From positions 46,098 through 110,097 of the forward strand of contig JANXSX010000088.1 of assembly GCA_025356475.1 (NCBI GenBank): a DNA stretch of 64,000 nucleotides. The letters are read 5' to 3'. The number at the start of each line of letters is the position of its first letter. The first letter of the stretch is position 1. This DNA is from Isosphaeraceae bacterium. Its GTDB lineage: Bacteria; Planctomycetota; Planctomycetia; Isosphaerales; Isosphaeraceae. The notes under the pieces were generated by a model, which saw only the letters and a list, made by a program, of their open reading frames with translations, was not told where the DNA came from and made no database searches. Both the position numbers and the translations under genes were made by a program. Of the stretch, positions 38,563 to 48,546 are shown one piece after another.

Positions 38563-41500
38563 ATGCCGCAGCCTTCGTTGATCGCCCGTGAAGTCGCACT
38601 CGTGCGGACCCTGACCGAGCTCTCGGCCAAACGGGCCGAGACGGAAAACCAGGTATCGACAGGCCATACGACTCGCACACAGACTGCCCAACGCGAGTAT
38701 CAAGACGCAACGTCCGGGACAGCGCGAAGGGCGGAACTTGATCGAACGGCGACCGAGGCCGAGTACCGTCAGGTCGTTCGACAAGCGAACGCGGTCGCCG
38801 ATAACGAGCTGGCTTCCACACGCGACTCCTTCGAAAAAGCACGCAAGAGGGCCGCTCGGCTAGCGCAGGCGGCTTCCGAGACGGCGAAGACGACTCGGGA
38901 AGAATCGAAGTGGGAAGCGCTCGCAATCTTCGAGTCCGCAGGGGATGCGGCCAAGAAGCAACTGGAAGACCATCAGTCTGAGTTCAGCGCCGAAGCCGGG
39001 GTCTTCGATGAAGTTGCACCCCTTGCACTCGCCTGGTTGAAGCGGCAGCGGGCGGATGCGCCGGTCGACGAACGCGACCTGGGCGATGATACTCCGCTCG
39101 CAGGTTTCAAGGCGAGGGTTGAGGCAACCGAAAAACTGCTCGAGAAGGCCAGCAAACTGGGGCTCCTCAAGGTCTTGCAATGGTCGAATTATTTCGCACT
39201 GATTGTTCTTGTGGGAGGTCTTAGTGCTGGGGCCGGCTCTGCGGCGATGGGTTCACTCCTGGGCGCGGGGATTGGTCTCGGCGTTGGGCTCTTCCTCATG
39301 TTTGGGCTGAGATGGCCATTGGTCACCCTGGCTCAAAAGCAAGCCAGACCGCTGGTCGAGCCGCTTGCTAGGACCTCGACCGAAGGGGCAGTGCTCCGCG
39401 ATCAGGCGAGGGATTGGATCGCTCTGACGCATCGAGACGCCAAGCTGGCTGCCTCTGATCGTCGCGATGAGGCCGCCAAACGGGCCGATGATCTCTACGC
39501 GAGCACAGCCGCTGAGATCCAGCGCCGTCGTGATGAAGAACTTCAGCAGGCCGACCAAACCTATAAGCCGCAGTTGGACGCCATTGATGAGCGTCGTCAA
39601 TCGACAATCCACCAGGCAGAAATCACTTACCCCGCTCGACTTGCGGAACTTGAGCGAGTTCACGACCAGGACCAAGCTCAACTCGCCGAGGAGTATTCTC
39701 GTGCCCAGACCGACTTGAACGAGCGACATCTCCGCGAGGACAAGGCTCTCCAGGAACAGTGGCAGGCCGGAATCGATCAGGTCGCCAAAGAACTCAATGC
39801 GATCCGTGCGGCGAACGATTCGCTCTTCTTCGACTGGAATGCCCAGAGCCCCGAAGCGTGGGTTCCGCCGACCGAGAGTCCTGACGTCCTGCGACTCGGG
39901 GAGTTCCGAGTCGACGTTGCGCGGATCGCCGACGGGGTGCCTCGCGACGAACGCCTCAAGGCGATGACGCCGGCCAGCCTTACACTTCCTGCCCTGGTCA
40001 GCTTTCCCCAGCGCGGCTCGCTCCTCTACAAAGCGTACGATGAGGGTCGCGATAAGGCACTCGAATCGATCCGCGCGGTGATGCTGCACTACCTGACCGC
40101 GCTCCCTGCGGGCAAGGTCCGGTTCACCATTCTTGACCCAGTTGGCCTCGGTAAGAACTTCGCTGCGTTCATGCACCTCGCCGACTTCGACGAACAGCTT
40201 GTGAATAGCCGGATCTGGACCGAAGGACGTCACATCGAACAGCGGCTGACCGACCTTACCGAACATATGGAAAATGTGATCCAGAAGTACTTGCGCGATG
40301 AGTACGAGACGATCGCGGACTACAATGCCCAGGCGGGCGAAGTGGCGGAGCCTTATCGTGTGCTTGTCGTTGCCAATTTCCCGTCGAATTTCAGCGAACA
40401 AGCGATCAAGAGACTGATCTCGATCGCCAGCGGAGGTGTACGCTGCGGGGTACAAACCTTGGTCGCGGTCGATATGCGTTTGCCATTGCCGCAAGGGATT
40501 AATCTCAAGGAACTGGAGCAGCACGCCACGGTTCTTGCCTGGTCCGATGGCCGGTTCCGCCCCCTCGGAAGCCCGTTCGAGCAAGAGCCGCACATCCTTG
40601 ACGCTCCACCACCTCCGGAGATTGCCACCAAGCTAATTCAGATCGCCGGTCAAAAGGCAAAGGACGCCAAACGGGTTGAGGTTCCCTTCGAGTACATTGC
40701 TCCCGCGTTCGAAAAGTGGTGGACCAACGATAGCCGTCGTGGAATCGATATTCCCTTGGGGCGTGCCGGTGCCACTCGCTTGCAACACTTGAAGCTCGGC
40801 AAAGGAACATCTCAACACGTACTGATTGCAGGTCGGACGGGTTCTGGTAAATCGACATTATTGCACGCGTTGATCACGAATGCCGCGCTCCATTATGGTC
40901 CTGATGAGGTCGAACTCTATTTAATTGACTTCAAGAAGGGGGTTGAGTTCAAGACCTATGCCACCCATGCGCTGCCCCATGCCCGAGTCGTGGCGATCGA
41001 GAGCGAGCGTGAGTTTGGGTTGAGTGTGTTGCAGCGACTCGATGAAGAGTTGAAGCGTCGTGGTGACCTGTTCCGCGATGCGGGGGCACAGGATGTCGGG
41101 TCATATCGTGATAGCCATCCCGAGGCGATTGTCCCGCGGATCCTCCTGGTTGTGGATGAGTTCCAGGAGTTTTTCATTGAGGACGACAAGCTCTCGCAGG
41201 AGGTCACCCTACTTCTCGATCGACTGGTTCGCCAAGGCCGCGCGTTTGGCATTCACGTCCACCTTGGTTCCCAGACACTCGGGGGGGCGTACTCACTTGC
41301 GAGAACCACACTTGGGCAGATGGGCATTCGAATTGCACTTCAGTGCAGCGAATCCGACGCCCACCTGATTTTGAGCGAAGAAAATTCGGCTGCCCGACTG
41401 CTCTCGCGACCAGGCGAGGCGATCTATAACGATGCCAATGGACTAGTCGAAGGGAATCACCCGTTCCAGGTCGTCTGGCTCTCTGATGAGCGTCGTGAAG

Positions 41501-42537
41501 ACTATCTCAAGCGTTTATATGCACTCTCAGCCCAGCGTGATGGCCGTCCCCGGCCCATGATCGTTTTTGAAGGAAACACCCCCGCCGAGATCACGAAGAA
41601 TATTCGGCTCTCCGCTGCCCTTGATGCCACAACCTGGCCCAGTGAGGCACCACGCTCGTATTCCGCCTGGCTTGGCGAGGCGATCGCCATCAAAGACCCC
41701 ACAGCGGCGGTCTTCCGGCGTCAGGGAGGTGCAAATCTGCTGATCCTTGGACAGCGTGAAGAAGCGGCCAACGCCATCTTGAGCCTGGCAATCGTAGGGC
41801 TTGCCGCCCAACACGCCCCGGATCAAGCGAAGTTTATCGTACTTGACGGCACCCCCGCCGATTCGCCACTCGCGGGGACGATCGAACGGGTCGCGACCGT
41901 CATTCCGCACCGGCTCCAGTTGGTCGGTGGTCGGCAGGCCTCGGAAGCCATCGCTACGATCGCCGCCGACGTCCAGCGCCGCCGAGATTCCGAATCTGCC
42001 GGACTCGTGGCAACAGGTCCAACGACATTCCTGCTCATCCAAGACTTGACACGCTTTCGAGAGCTGCGCAAGTCCGATGATGATTTCGGATATCGTGGAT
42101 ACGGCGAAGAGAAAGCCGCCAGCCCAGCGACCAACCTGGCGACCATCTTGCGTGAGGGGCCAGCGGTCGGAATTCACACCTTGCTCTGGTGCGACACGCT
42201 CAGCAACCTGAACCGGACCATGGAGCGAACAAACCTTCGCGAGTTCGAGAGCCGTATCCTCTTTCAGATGAGCGGTGCCGATAGTACAAGCTTAATCGAC
42301 TCGGCGGTCGCCAGTAAGCTCGGGCCGAACCGGGCCTTCCTTCATGAAGAAGAACAAGGCCGGATCGAGAAGTTCCGACCTTATGCCAGCCCAAGCGACG
42401 AGTGGCTCAATTCAGTTCGTGAACAATTGGCCCAACGACCTGTCGTTGAGATTCCACCCGAAGAGGCTGCAACACCCAAACCAACCGATGTGGTCGATGA
42501 CACGGCCTTCACGGTCCACAATTCTGAAAGTCTGTAA
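38563..42537 (+). CDS. FtsK/SpoIIIE-type ATPase, coiled-coil and membrane-anchored (type VII-like)
   Basis: The 1324-residue protein has a long N-terminal coiled coil (to about 130), two membrane helices at about 207-250 (ALIVLVGGLSAGAGSAAMG, LLGAGIGLGVGLFLMFGL), and a second coiled coil at about 290-430. The first FtsK domain has Walker A LIAGRTGSGKSTLLHAL near 754 and Walker B RILLVVDEFQEFFIED near 857. A second ATPase domain from about 1050 has no GK[ST] P-loop (LLILGQREEAANA), so it is degenerate, as in EccC-type ATPases of type VII systems. It likely drives export of the small WXG100-like partner. DNA translocation cannot be excluded. Confidence 0.9.
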   Translation: MPQPSLIAREVALVRTLTELSAKRAETENQVSTGHTTRTQTAQREYQDATSGTARRAELDRTATEAEYRQVVRQANAVADNELASTRDSFEKARKRAARLAQAASETAKTTREESKWEALAIFESAGDAAKKQLEDHQSEFSAEAGVFDEVAPLALAWLKRQRADAPVDERDLGDDTPLAGFKARVEATEKLLEKASKLGLLKVLQWSNYFALIVLVGGLSAGAGSAAMGSLLGAGIGLGVGLFLMFGLRWPLVTLAQKQARPLVEPLARTSTEGAVLRDQARDWIALTHRDAKLAASDRRDEAAKRADDLYASTAAEIQRRRDEELQQADQTYKPQLDAIDERRQSTIHQAEITYPARLAELERVHDQDQAQLAEEYSRAQTDLNERHLREDKALQEQWQAGIDQVAKELNAIRAANDSLFFDWNAQSPEAWVPPTESPDVLRLGEFRVDVARIADGVPRDERLKAMTPASLTLPALVSFPQRGSLLYKAYDEGRDKALESIRAVMLHYLTALPAGKVRFTILDPVGLGKNFAAFMHLADFDEQLVNSRIWTEGRHIEQRLTDLTEHMENVIQKYLRDEYETIADYNAQAGEVAEPYRVLVVANFPSNFSEQAIKRLISIASGGVRCGVQTLVAVDMRLPLPQGINLKELEQHATVLAWSDGRFRPLGSPFEQEPHILDAPPPPEIATKLIQIAGQKAKDAKRVEVPFEYIAPAFEKWWTNDSRRGIDIPLGRAGATRLQHLKLGKGTSQHVLIAGRTGSGKSTLLHALITNAALHYGPDEVELYLIDFKKGVEFKTYATHALPHARVVAIESEREFGLSVLQRLDEELKRRGDLFRDAGAQDVGSYRDSHPEAIVPRILLVVDEFQEFFIEDDKLSQEVTLLLDRLVRQGRAFGIHVHLGSQTLGGAYSLARTTLGQMGIRIALQCSESDAHLILSEENSAARLLSRPGEAIYNDANGLVEGNHPFQVVWLSDERREDYLKRLYALSAQRDGRPRPMIVFEGNTPAEITKNIRLSAALDATTWPSEAPRSYSAWLGEAIAIKDPTAAVFRRQGGANLLILGQREEAANAILSLAIVGLAAQHAPDQAKFIVLDGTPADSPLAGTIERVATVIPHRLQLVGGRQASEAIATIAADVQRRRDSESAGLVATGPTTFLLIQDLTRFRELRKSDDDFGYRGYGEEKAASPATNLATILREGPAVGIHTLLWCDTLSNLNRTMERTNLREFESRILFQMSGADSTSLIDSAVASKLGPNRAFLHEEEQGRIEKFRPYASPSDEWLNSVREQLAQRPVVEIPPEEAATPKPTDVVDDTAFTVHNSESL

Positions 42538-42562
42538 ATTCGTGAGTCGGTCGGGGCGACCC

Positions 42563-44167
42563 TCATACGGATGAAGCTGCGCGTGCTTTTTGATACCAGC
42601 AGGCCGCCATCGTTTGCCACTTATGTTGGGCGAGAGGACCCCAGTCGAACGCCCCTCGCAGGGCTTCTCGTTCAGCGAGTACCTCAACAATCGCCGCATC
42701 ACCACGGTCGAGGTTTGCGTTGATGATCGCGGAAGTTGCTTCGAGATCGTCAGCGGGACAAAAGTTGGCCCCTTTGAACTTGCCGAAGAGGCTCCACGTC
42801 GCCTCTTGCCACGTCAAGAAGACCGGAGTGCCACAGGCCATGGCCTCAATCACCGGAAGACCAAAGGCTTCGTAGTCCGAGAGTAGAAAGAGTCCGCGCG
42901 ATTGGGCGTAGGCCTCTTTGAGTTCGGCCTCCGTGACATATCCGCGCAGTTCGCAGGCCAAGCGAACATGCGCGGGGATGGTCTCACTGAGGAGATCCGA
43001 CCCGTTGCCGACCACGACCAACTTCAGTTGGGGGCGATGTTCCAGGAGTCGAGCGAACGTGGCAATCACACGATCAAACCGCTTCCGGGTCTCACGCAAG
43101 TCGCCAACGAACAGGAGTTGAGGACTCCGGCTTGGCAGACCGGGCTCGAACGTCGTGAAATCGCATCCCTGTGTGGGGAACTTGCAGTGGTTGCGATGCG
43201 GGGAACTCGCCTGTAATGTCGCCCGCTCCCAGCCTGACACGCAGAAGACGGCATCGGCCTCGTGCATCATCTTTTGGTGAACGGACTCACAACTGCGGGC
43301 CCGTTCAGGGGTCATTGGAACGGTCCACGTCGGCTGATAGTGCGGCGTATAGAAAATCAGGGCGTTGCCTGCACCCTCAAGCCCCATTCGATTGGTCGAG
43401 GCGTTCGCCCAGCCGATCAATTCAATCGCATCCCATCGCTGCTCGGCCAAGAGTTCGGGGAGTGAGTCGTTCACAGAATCGATGTAATGAAGGTCGGTGT
43501 AGCCCCGGCCAACGTGGACCTTTGAACCCATCTCCTGGGCAAACTTTACTAACAGGTCCCTGTTTTTGGGGTAGGCGTCATCGGTGGCGAATTCAAACTC
43601 GACGTGGGCACCAAGCCGCTTACCTAACTCGCGGATGTTCCGCCCGATCCCCGAGTAAATCTGGTTCGAAGAGGAGATCAAAGCCAGAACTCGCATCCGG
43701 CGCATCTTTGGGAGGCCTGCCATCCAAAGAGGCTTATGGGGCCGCAGACCTCGTTCATGACCAGAATGGGCAACCCAGGTGGCGAGAGGAATTGAGGAGG
43801 TTCCACTAGAGGAGGAACCACTACTTGGGGAGGCTTGGGTCTGGGCTTTCACCTGGACCTCGAGAGCCCCAATCCGCTGAAGCATCGCCTGGAGATCCCA
43901 GCCCATGGCGATCGCTGTTTCGACCTGGCGGTCGAGCAGGTCCTGGCGGATTGCTTGATCTTCGAGGGCCTGGCGATTCTGGGCGATCTGGGAGGCGAGT
44001 TTCAGCCTCAGATCAGCCACCTCATCACGCAGCTCGGCCATGAGTTCGGCTTGGCGGTAGAGAATTGGCCGCAAGAGACGTCGTAACAACCTGCGGAACG
44101 GGACGATTGCCTTCCTCAAACCTTGGGGCTCGGCGCAACCGGCGTTGTAGAAGGCGAAATCTCGCAC
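42563..44167 (-). CDS. GT4-type glycosyltransferase with N-terminal coiled coil
   Basis: The 534-residue protein begins with a basic segment and a coiled coil (about 20-110, with AELMAELRDEVADLRLKLAS), then a Ser-rich linker. From about 150 it is a two-domain GT4 glycosyltransferase: NIRELGKRLGAHVEF, FVGDLRETRKRFDRVI, LVVVGNGSDL, then the donor-binding motif GLFLLSDYEAFGLPVIEAMACG with the E-x7-E pair. It probably transfers sugar in cell-envelope or exopolysaccharide synthesis. The start is GTG 44167 with a GGAG about 10 bases upstream. It is convergent with the FtsK gene. Confidence 0.88.
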   Translation of the reverse strand: MRDFAFYNAGCAEPQGLRKAIVPFRRLLRRLLRPILYRQAELMAELRDEVADLRLKLASQIAQNRQALEDQAIRQDLLDRQVETAIAMGWDLQAMLQRIGALEVQVKAQTQASPSSGSSSSGTSSIPLATWVAHSGHERGLRPHKPLWMAGLPKMRRMRVLALISSSNQIYSGIGRNIRELGKRLGAHVEFEFATDDAYPKNRDLLVKFAQEMGSKVHVGRGYTDLHYIDSVNDSLPELLAEQRWDAIELIGWANASTNRMGLEGAGNALIFYTPHYQPTWTVPMTPERARSCESVHQKMMHEADAVFCVSGWERATLQASSPHRNHCKFPTQGCDFTTFEPGLPSRSPQLLFVGDLRETRKRFDRVIATFARLLEHRPQLKLVVVGNGSDLLSETIPAHVRLACELRGYVTEAELKEAYAQSRGLFLLSDYEAFGLPVIEAMACGTPVFLTWQEATWSLFGKFKGANFCPADDLEATSAIINANLDRGDAAIVEVLAEREALRGAFDWGPLAQHKWQTMAACWYQKARAASSV

Positions 44168-44571
44168 CAGTGCTACTCCCGCGACTCGTTGGCTGGCCTG
44201 GTGGGCCCATGCTCAGTGAGCGGGACGCTATCGCAACTGAAAAATTCTGTCAATCTCCATCATCGCCATCGGGCAGGGCCGTTCCGTGCCGCTTCAGGGC
44301 GAGGTAACACATTCGGACGAATGTGAAACCCCCCTACAGTTCTTCCTCTACAGCGACCCGCGCACCGGGACAAATACCTAAATCGATTCGTGCAATCTGG
44401 GGATCCGAGGGTTTTTTCTTGCCTAAATTATGGAGACTATCGCTAAACTTTGGTTGGATACCTGTTGGTACTATCGCGATCTCGGAACACGGGCGTTTCC
44501 TGTTCCGTCTTTTGTGGATTGTGTTGTCAGGATCGTGGGTCTGACGCCATCCTCTGGAGCCGAGTGAATTT
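44168..44571. other. Intergenic region between divergent genes, with operator-like repeat
   Basis: 404 bases between the divergent glycosyltransferase and lipoprotein genes. The notable element is the inverted repeat at 44308-44325. I saw AT-rich stretches (44410-44470) but no convincing promoter pair, RNA gene or open frame. Confidence 0.6.
44308..44325. repeat. 18-base inverted repeat (possible operator)
   Basis: CACATTCG (44308-44315), two bases, CGAATGTG (44318-44325): a perfect 8-pair inverted repeat with a minimal centre. The size and symmetry fit a homodimeric regulator site, and it lies between divergent genes. Confidence 0.5.
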
Positions 44572-44775
44572 ATGCCACGCCCCACGTCTTCTCTTCGAGC
44601 CCTTTGGGCCCTCCCCCTGGCAGCTTTAATCATTGGCCCGTTCCAAGGGTGTGGGGGCGAGCCGAATCAATCTGTCGCGCCTCCGCCGTCAGGTGACTTC
44701 CAGAAGCTGAACCCGGGCGGCCAGAAGAAGCCCCAAAAAGGCATGGACCGCGTCGGCTCCGAGTCGTCGCCCTGA
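44572..44775 (+). CDS. Short lipoprotein before a DUF1559 gene (second copy of the module)
   Basis: The 67-residue predicted lipoprotein has a hydrophobic leader (LWALPLAALIIGPFQGC) with Cys at about position 27 and a short Pro/Gly/Lys-rich tail. It has the same size and composition as the protein at 29246, and likewise stands just before a DUF1559 gene (88 bases). The function is unknown. GGAG lies about 12 bases before ATG 44572, a rather long distance. Confidence 0.65.
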   Translation: MPRPTSSLRALWALPLAALIIGPFQGCGGEPNQSVAPPPSGDFQKLNPGGQKKPQKGMDRVGSESSP

Positions 44776-44862
44776 GCTTCGCCGCTCACCCTCCGGTTTA
44801 TTGATTGTCTTCCCGCGTGTGCGAGGAGACGGGCTCTCCCCGGCTGTCACTGGAGTCTGTTG

Positions 44863-46014
44863 ATGAATCATGCATCATCCGTCTTGCGTCGCCCCGCCCG
44901 TGGCTTCACTCTGATCGAGCTCCTGGTGGTCATCGCCATCATTGCTGTGCTGATCGCGCTTTTGTTGCCCGCAGTGCAGGCGGCTCGCGAGGCAGCCCGT
45001 CGCGCCCAGTGTATCAATAACATGAAGCAACTCGGCCTTGCTCTGCACAACTACCACTCGGCGGCCAACACGTTCCCGCCTGGTGGGCTCGTGGCCTCGT
45101 GCAACAACAACCTGTGGGGAGCGTGGAGTGCCCAGTCGATGCTCATGCCTTATCTTGAGCAACAACAGGTGTTCAATTCGTTGAACTTCTGGTGCGAGAC
45201 CCAGAACAATAGTAACGGCGGTCAGGCGATGAACCTGTCGATCATCGCCACGAAGATCAACGCGTTCCTCTGCCCCTCGTCGCCGCCCCCACCGGCCAAC
45301 GCCCAATTCCCGAACGGATCGACCGTCAATGGGACCACATACTTCCTTCCCGGCAACAGCTACTTCTTCAGCACAGGCTCGAGCGTGATGTGGCGGGGCG
45401 ATGCCGGAGCGACCTTCAGCGGTTCGCCTTGCGTCCCTAACGGCCTCTTTAACGTTGGTGGCGCCGGCTACGGAGTACGTGACGTCCAGGACGGCACATC
45501 AAACACCATCGCCGCAGGCGAGTGGCGGATTGGCGACTTTAACGACTTCCAGAACTCCATCCAGGACGTCGTCGGCAACTCGAACTACGGGGACTGGCAG
45601 GCGACCAGCCGTGACCTGATTTCCCCATACGGTAACATGCCGCTTGGCTCACCCGGAGTTCAAGTCGCACTCAACCAATGTGCCCAATCATGGAACAGTA
45701 AATCGGGCTCATTCGGCACCAATGGCCAGCGGAGCTGGAACGGCCGCTCTTGGCAGATTGGCTTGTATGGCTACACGCTCGGCAATGTGGTCGTCCCCCC
45801 GAATTCGCCATACCCCTACTGCGAGTTCTGGAGCACCAATTCTGACTGGGACGCGGGCGGGTTCATCGGCCTGTCCAGCTTCCATAGCGGCGGGGCCAAC
45901 GTCGTGATGGCCGACGGCTCAGTCCGGTTCCTCAAGTCGAGTATCGCTTACCCCACCCTCTGGGCCCTCGGCTCCCGTTCCCAAGGTGAAGTAATCAGCT
46001 CCGACTCCTACTGA
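44863..46014 (+). CDS. DUF1559 pilin-like exported protein
   Basis: The 383-residue protein has the prepilin-like leader [18 protein letters not shown], then [32 protein letters not shown] and the C-terminal [14 protein letters not shown]. It is close to the protein at 29631, so the two lipoprotein-DUF1559 modules are paralogous. ATG 44863 has GGAG at a normal distance. An alternative TTG one codon earlier is not needed. A strong terminator hairpin follows. Confidence 0.95.
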   Translation: MNHASSVLRRPARGFTLIELLVVIAIIAVLIALLLPAVQAAREAARRAQCINNMKQLGLALHNYHSAANTFPPGGLVASCNNNLWGAWSAQSMLMPYLEQQQVFNSLNFWCETQNNSNGGQAMNLSIIATKINAFLCPSSPPPPANAQFPNGSTVNGTTYFLPGNSYFFSTGSSVMWRGDAGATFSGSPCVPNGLFNVGGAGYGVRDVQDGTSNTIAAGEWRIGDFNDFQNSIQDVVGNSNYGDWQATSRDLISPYGNMPLGSPGVQVALNQCAQSWNSKSGSFGTNGQRSWNGRSWQIGLYGYTLGNVVVPPNSPYPYCEFWSTNSDWDAGGFIGLSSFHSGGANVVMADGSVRFLKSSIAYPTLWALGSRSQGEVISSDSY

Positions 46015-46051
46015 GCTGCGGGTGTCCGAACCCTCTGAAACCCAAGAAACC

Positions 46052-46088
46052 CCGGCCCTCCGACCGCGTTCCGCAGTCGGAGGGCCGG
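46052..46088 (+). terminator. Terminator after the DUF1559 gene
   Basis: A perfect 13-pair GC-rich stem (46052-46064 with 46076-46088) and an 11-base loop, 38 bases after the stop. Confidence 0.8.
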
Positions 46089-46251
46089 TTCGCGTCCTAC
46101 TGGCTGGTCAGCCTGCCTGATTACGCCGTCGGGAGCAACCAGTCGCAACTCAGCTTGGGTACGGTGGTTACAATCAGACGTGTCGAGCGCTACGTGCACC
46201 ACAAATTCTCGACTTGGAGCGGGTCTGACCGGCGAACATCCTCAACGGGGT

Positions 46252-46280
46252 TTGACGAGGGAGCCCCTAGCCCTTAGAAT
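46252..46280 (+). promoter_or_regulatory. Promoter of the rpsB-tsf-pyrH-frr operon
   Basis: TTGACG (46252-46257), 17-base spacer, TAGAAT (46275-46280). The leader before ATG 46387 would be about 100 bases, long enough for autoregulation by S2, although no clear S2-binding structure was recognised. This is one of the best promoter matches in the window. Confidence 0.75.
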
Positions 46281-46386
46281 GCCGGTTCGTGATTCGGCGA
46301 TTCCTCTACCAAGCACGGTCGCGCTGGATACCCTCATCCTGCGGAAATCGACCCAGAACTCTGTTTTAGAAATGGGAGTCAACATT

Positions 46387-47382
46387 ATGGCACTTGCCGT
46401 CAAAGACTTGATCGATGCAGGCGTACACTTCGGACACCGTGCAAGCCGGTGGAATCCGAAGATGAAGCCGTACATTTACGGCAAGCGCAACTTGATTCAT
46501 ATCATTGACTTGAAAGAAACGGTTCGCGGACTCCTCCGCGCCACCAAGTACTTTCATCGCGTCGCCTCGGGCCACGGACTGATCCTGTTCGTCGGCACCA
46601 AGCGCCAGGCCGCCGAGACGATTGTTGAAGAGTGCAACCGCTGCGGTATGCCCTACGTGACCGAACGCTGGTTGGGTGGAACGCTCACCAACTTTCGGAC
46701 GATTCGTAGCCGGCTCGAACGTCTTGAGGAGCTCGAACAGACCCTCGACGGCGAGCAAGTGCTCACGTACTCCAAAAAAATGATCGCGACGCTGACCCGC
46801 GAGCGGAAGAAGATCGAGCGGAACTTGTCGGGCATCCGGCACATGACCCGCCTGCCCGAAGCTCTGATGGTCGTTGACCCCCACCGCGAACACATCGCCG
46901 TGGCCGAAGCACGCAAGCTCGGGATCAAGATCGTTTCATTGCTCGATACCGACTGCGACCCCGACACTGTCGACTTGCCAATCCCTGGCAACGATGACAG
47001 CATGCGGTCGATCGAGTTGGTCATCCGTCGCTTGGCCGATGCAATCATCGAAGGCAAGGCGATGGCCCCTCTCGAGCCCCCTCCCCGTGAGAATGAGGGT
47101 CGTGAGCAGCAGGGTGGTCGCGGCGATCGTCGCGGTGGCGGTGGCGGTGGTGATCGTCGCGGTCCAGGAGGCAATCAAGCGGGTGGTCGTGGCGGAGTTG
47201 CTCGATCGAGCGTCCGAGCGACGGCAGCCGCTCCCGTGAGTGCGGCTCCCGCAGAAGCCTCGGCTCCAGCGGTCGAATCTGCTACCCCGAGCGAGCCATC
47301 ATCGGTCGAGGTCACCCCAGTTGCACCAGCCGAAGCGGTTGCGGCTCCTGCGGAATCGGCGACTCCGCCCGCAGCCGAGTAA
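46387..47382 (+). CDS. rpsB: 30S ribosomal protein S2 with long disordered C-terminus
   Basis: A small-subunit ribosomal protein, recognised from [40 protein letters not shown] and [20 protein letters not shown]. The globular S2 part ends near residue 230. The remaining hundred or so residues are an extension not found in E. coli S2 (about 240 in total): a Gly/Arg-rich segment ([16 protein letters not shown]) and then an Ala/Pro/Glu/Ser/Val-rich tail. The start at 46387 matches the family N-terminus. It leads the translation operon and lies 107 bases after the promoter. Confidence 0.97.
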   Translation: MALAVKDLIDAGVHFGHRASRWNPKMKPYIYGKRNLIHIIDLKETVRGLLRATKYFHRVASGHGLILFVGTKRQAAETIVEECNRCGMPYVTERWLGGTLTNFRTIRSRLERLEELEQTLDGEQVLTYSKKMIATLTRERKKIERNLSGIRHMTRLPEALMVVDPHREHIAVAEARKLGIKIVSLLDTDCDPDTVDLPIPGNDDSMRSIELVIRRLADAIIEGKAMAPLEPPPRENEGREQQGGRGDRRGGGGGGDRRGPGGNQAGGRGGVARSSVRATAAAPVSAAPAEASAPAVESATPSEPSSVEVTPVAPAEAVAAPAESATPPAAE

Positions 47383-47420
47383 GGTCGCCCTTGGGTCGGA
47401 ATTCCATTCGAAAGACCGTT

Positions 47421-47492
47421 CCTGGCTCGTTGCAACAATGCCTTCGAGCCAGGCGCACCCAAAAATGAACCCGAGACCGGCTTGGCCGGTCT
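47421..47492 (+). promoter_or_regulatory. Two hairpins between rpsB and tsf
   Basis: Hairpin 1: nine perfect pairs (47421-47429 with 47445-47453). Hairpin 2: eight perfect pairs (47474-47481 with 47485-47492) with a three-base loop, followed by TCACTTTACTG. The second looks like a partial terminator. The pair may set the ratio of S2 to EF-Ts by attenuation, as proposed for the rpsB-tsf junction of other bacteria. Confidence 0.6.
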
Positions 47493-47585
47493 TCACTTTA
47501 CTGTTTCGCATTTCAAATCGTGAGTTGGAATCGATCGGGATGGCCCGACCGATTCCCCCGAACATGCTTTAGAGGGAGTAAGCCG

Positions 47586-48479
47586 ATGGCCGAGATCACG
47601 GCTGGGGCTGTCAACGAGTTCCGCAAACGCACCGGCCTGGGCCTGATGGAATGCAAGGCACTTCTGAAGGAAGCCGATGGCGACCTGAAGAAGGCTGAGA
47701 TCCTGGCCAAGGAACGTGGGCTCAAGAACGCCGACAAGCGAGCCGGTCGCGCTGCCAAGGCGGGCCGGGTCGAGGTCGCACTTGCCCCAGATTTTCGCTC
47801 GGGCGGGTTCATCGATCTGAATTGTGAGACCGATTTCGTCGCTCGCAACGAGGACTTCCGTGGCGTAGCCAAGGCACTTGCCAACCTGGCTCTGACTCAC
47901 GATGGTGACCTGAAGGGTGTTACCTTTAGCGATATCGGCACCGTCGCCGACGCCTTGGTGGCATTGAACGCTCGGACCGGTGAGAACGTCGTCTTGGCGC
48001 GATCTGCCCACCTGGCCTTAAGCGGACCAGGTCGTGTGGATAGCTACATCCATCACGACGGCAAGCAAGGCGCGGTGATCGCTGTTTCGTCATCGACCGA
48101 AGCTGCCGCAGAGTCCGATGCACTCAAGCAACTTGTCAAAGACTTGACGATGCACATCGTCGCCGCCGTCCCCGCCCCGGTCTGCGTTCGTCGCGATGAG
48201 GTTCCTGCAAGCTTGGTTGAGGAACAGAAGAAGATCTTTCTGGCCCAGGCCGCCGATAAGCCGGAACAGATCCGCGAGAAGATCGCCACAGGGAAGCTAA
48301 ATTCCTGGTACGGCGAAGTCACGCTGCTCGATCAGCCGTTTGTCAAGGATCCGGCTAAGACCATACGCGACATTGTCGCCGAGGCTTCGAAGACGGCTGG
48401 CGGAACTTTTATTGTTGAGAAGTTCGCGCGGTACGTCGTTGGTGAAAATGTTGAGTCGACCGGCTCGGAAGACGCCTAA
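47586..48479 (+). CDS. tsf: Elongation factor Ts
   Basis: The 297-residue guanine-nucleotide exchange factor for EF-Tu. It starts with the UBA-like helical N-terminus containing [14 protein letters not shown] sequence ([19 protein letters not shown]), then [19 protein letters not shown], the hallmark of EF-Ts, followed by two core subdomains ([18 protein letters not shown]). The length is normal. It follows rpsB by 203 bases and is co-transcribed with pyrH and frr. Confidence 0.97.
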   Translation: MAEITAGAVNEFRKRTGLGLMECKALLKEADGDLKKAEILAKERGLKNADKRAGRAAKAGRVEVALAPDFRSGGFIDLNCETDFVARNEDFRGVAKALANLALTHDGDLKGVTFSDIGTVADALVALNARTGENVVLARSAHLALSGPGRVDSYIHHDGKQGAVIAVSSSTEAAAESDALKQLVKDLTMHIVAAVPAPVCVRRDEVPASLVEEQKKIFLAQAADKPEQIREKIATGKLNSWYGEVTLLDQPFVKDPAKTIRDIVAEASKTAGGTFIVEKFARYVVGENVESTGSEDA

Positions 48480-48546
48480 TTGCATTGGGGCACTCGCTCA
48501 TCCCGGGCGAGTGCCTCTTCACTTCGATTGCCCGGAGCCCGCGCCG

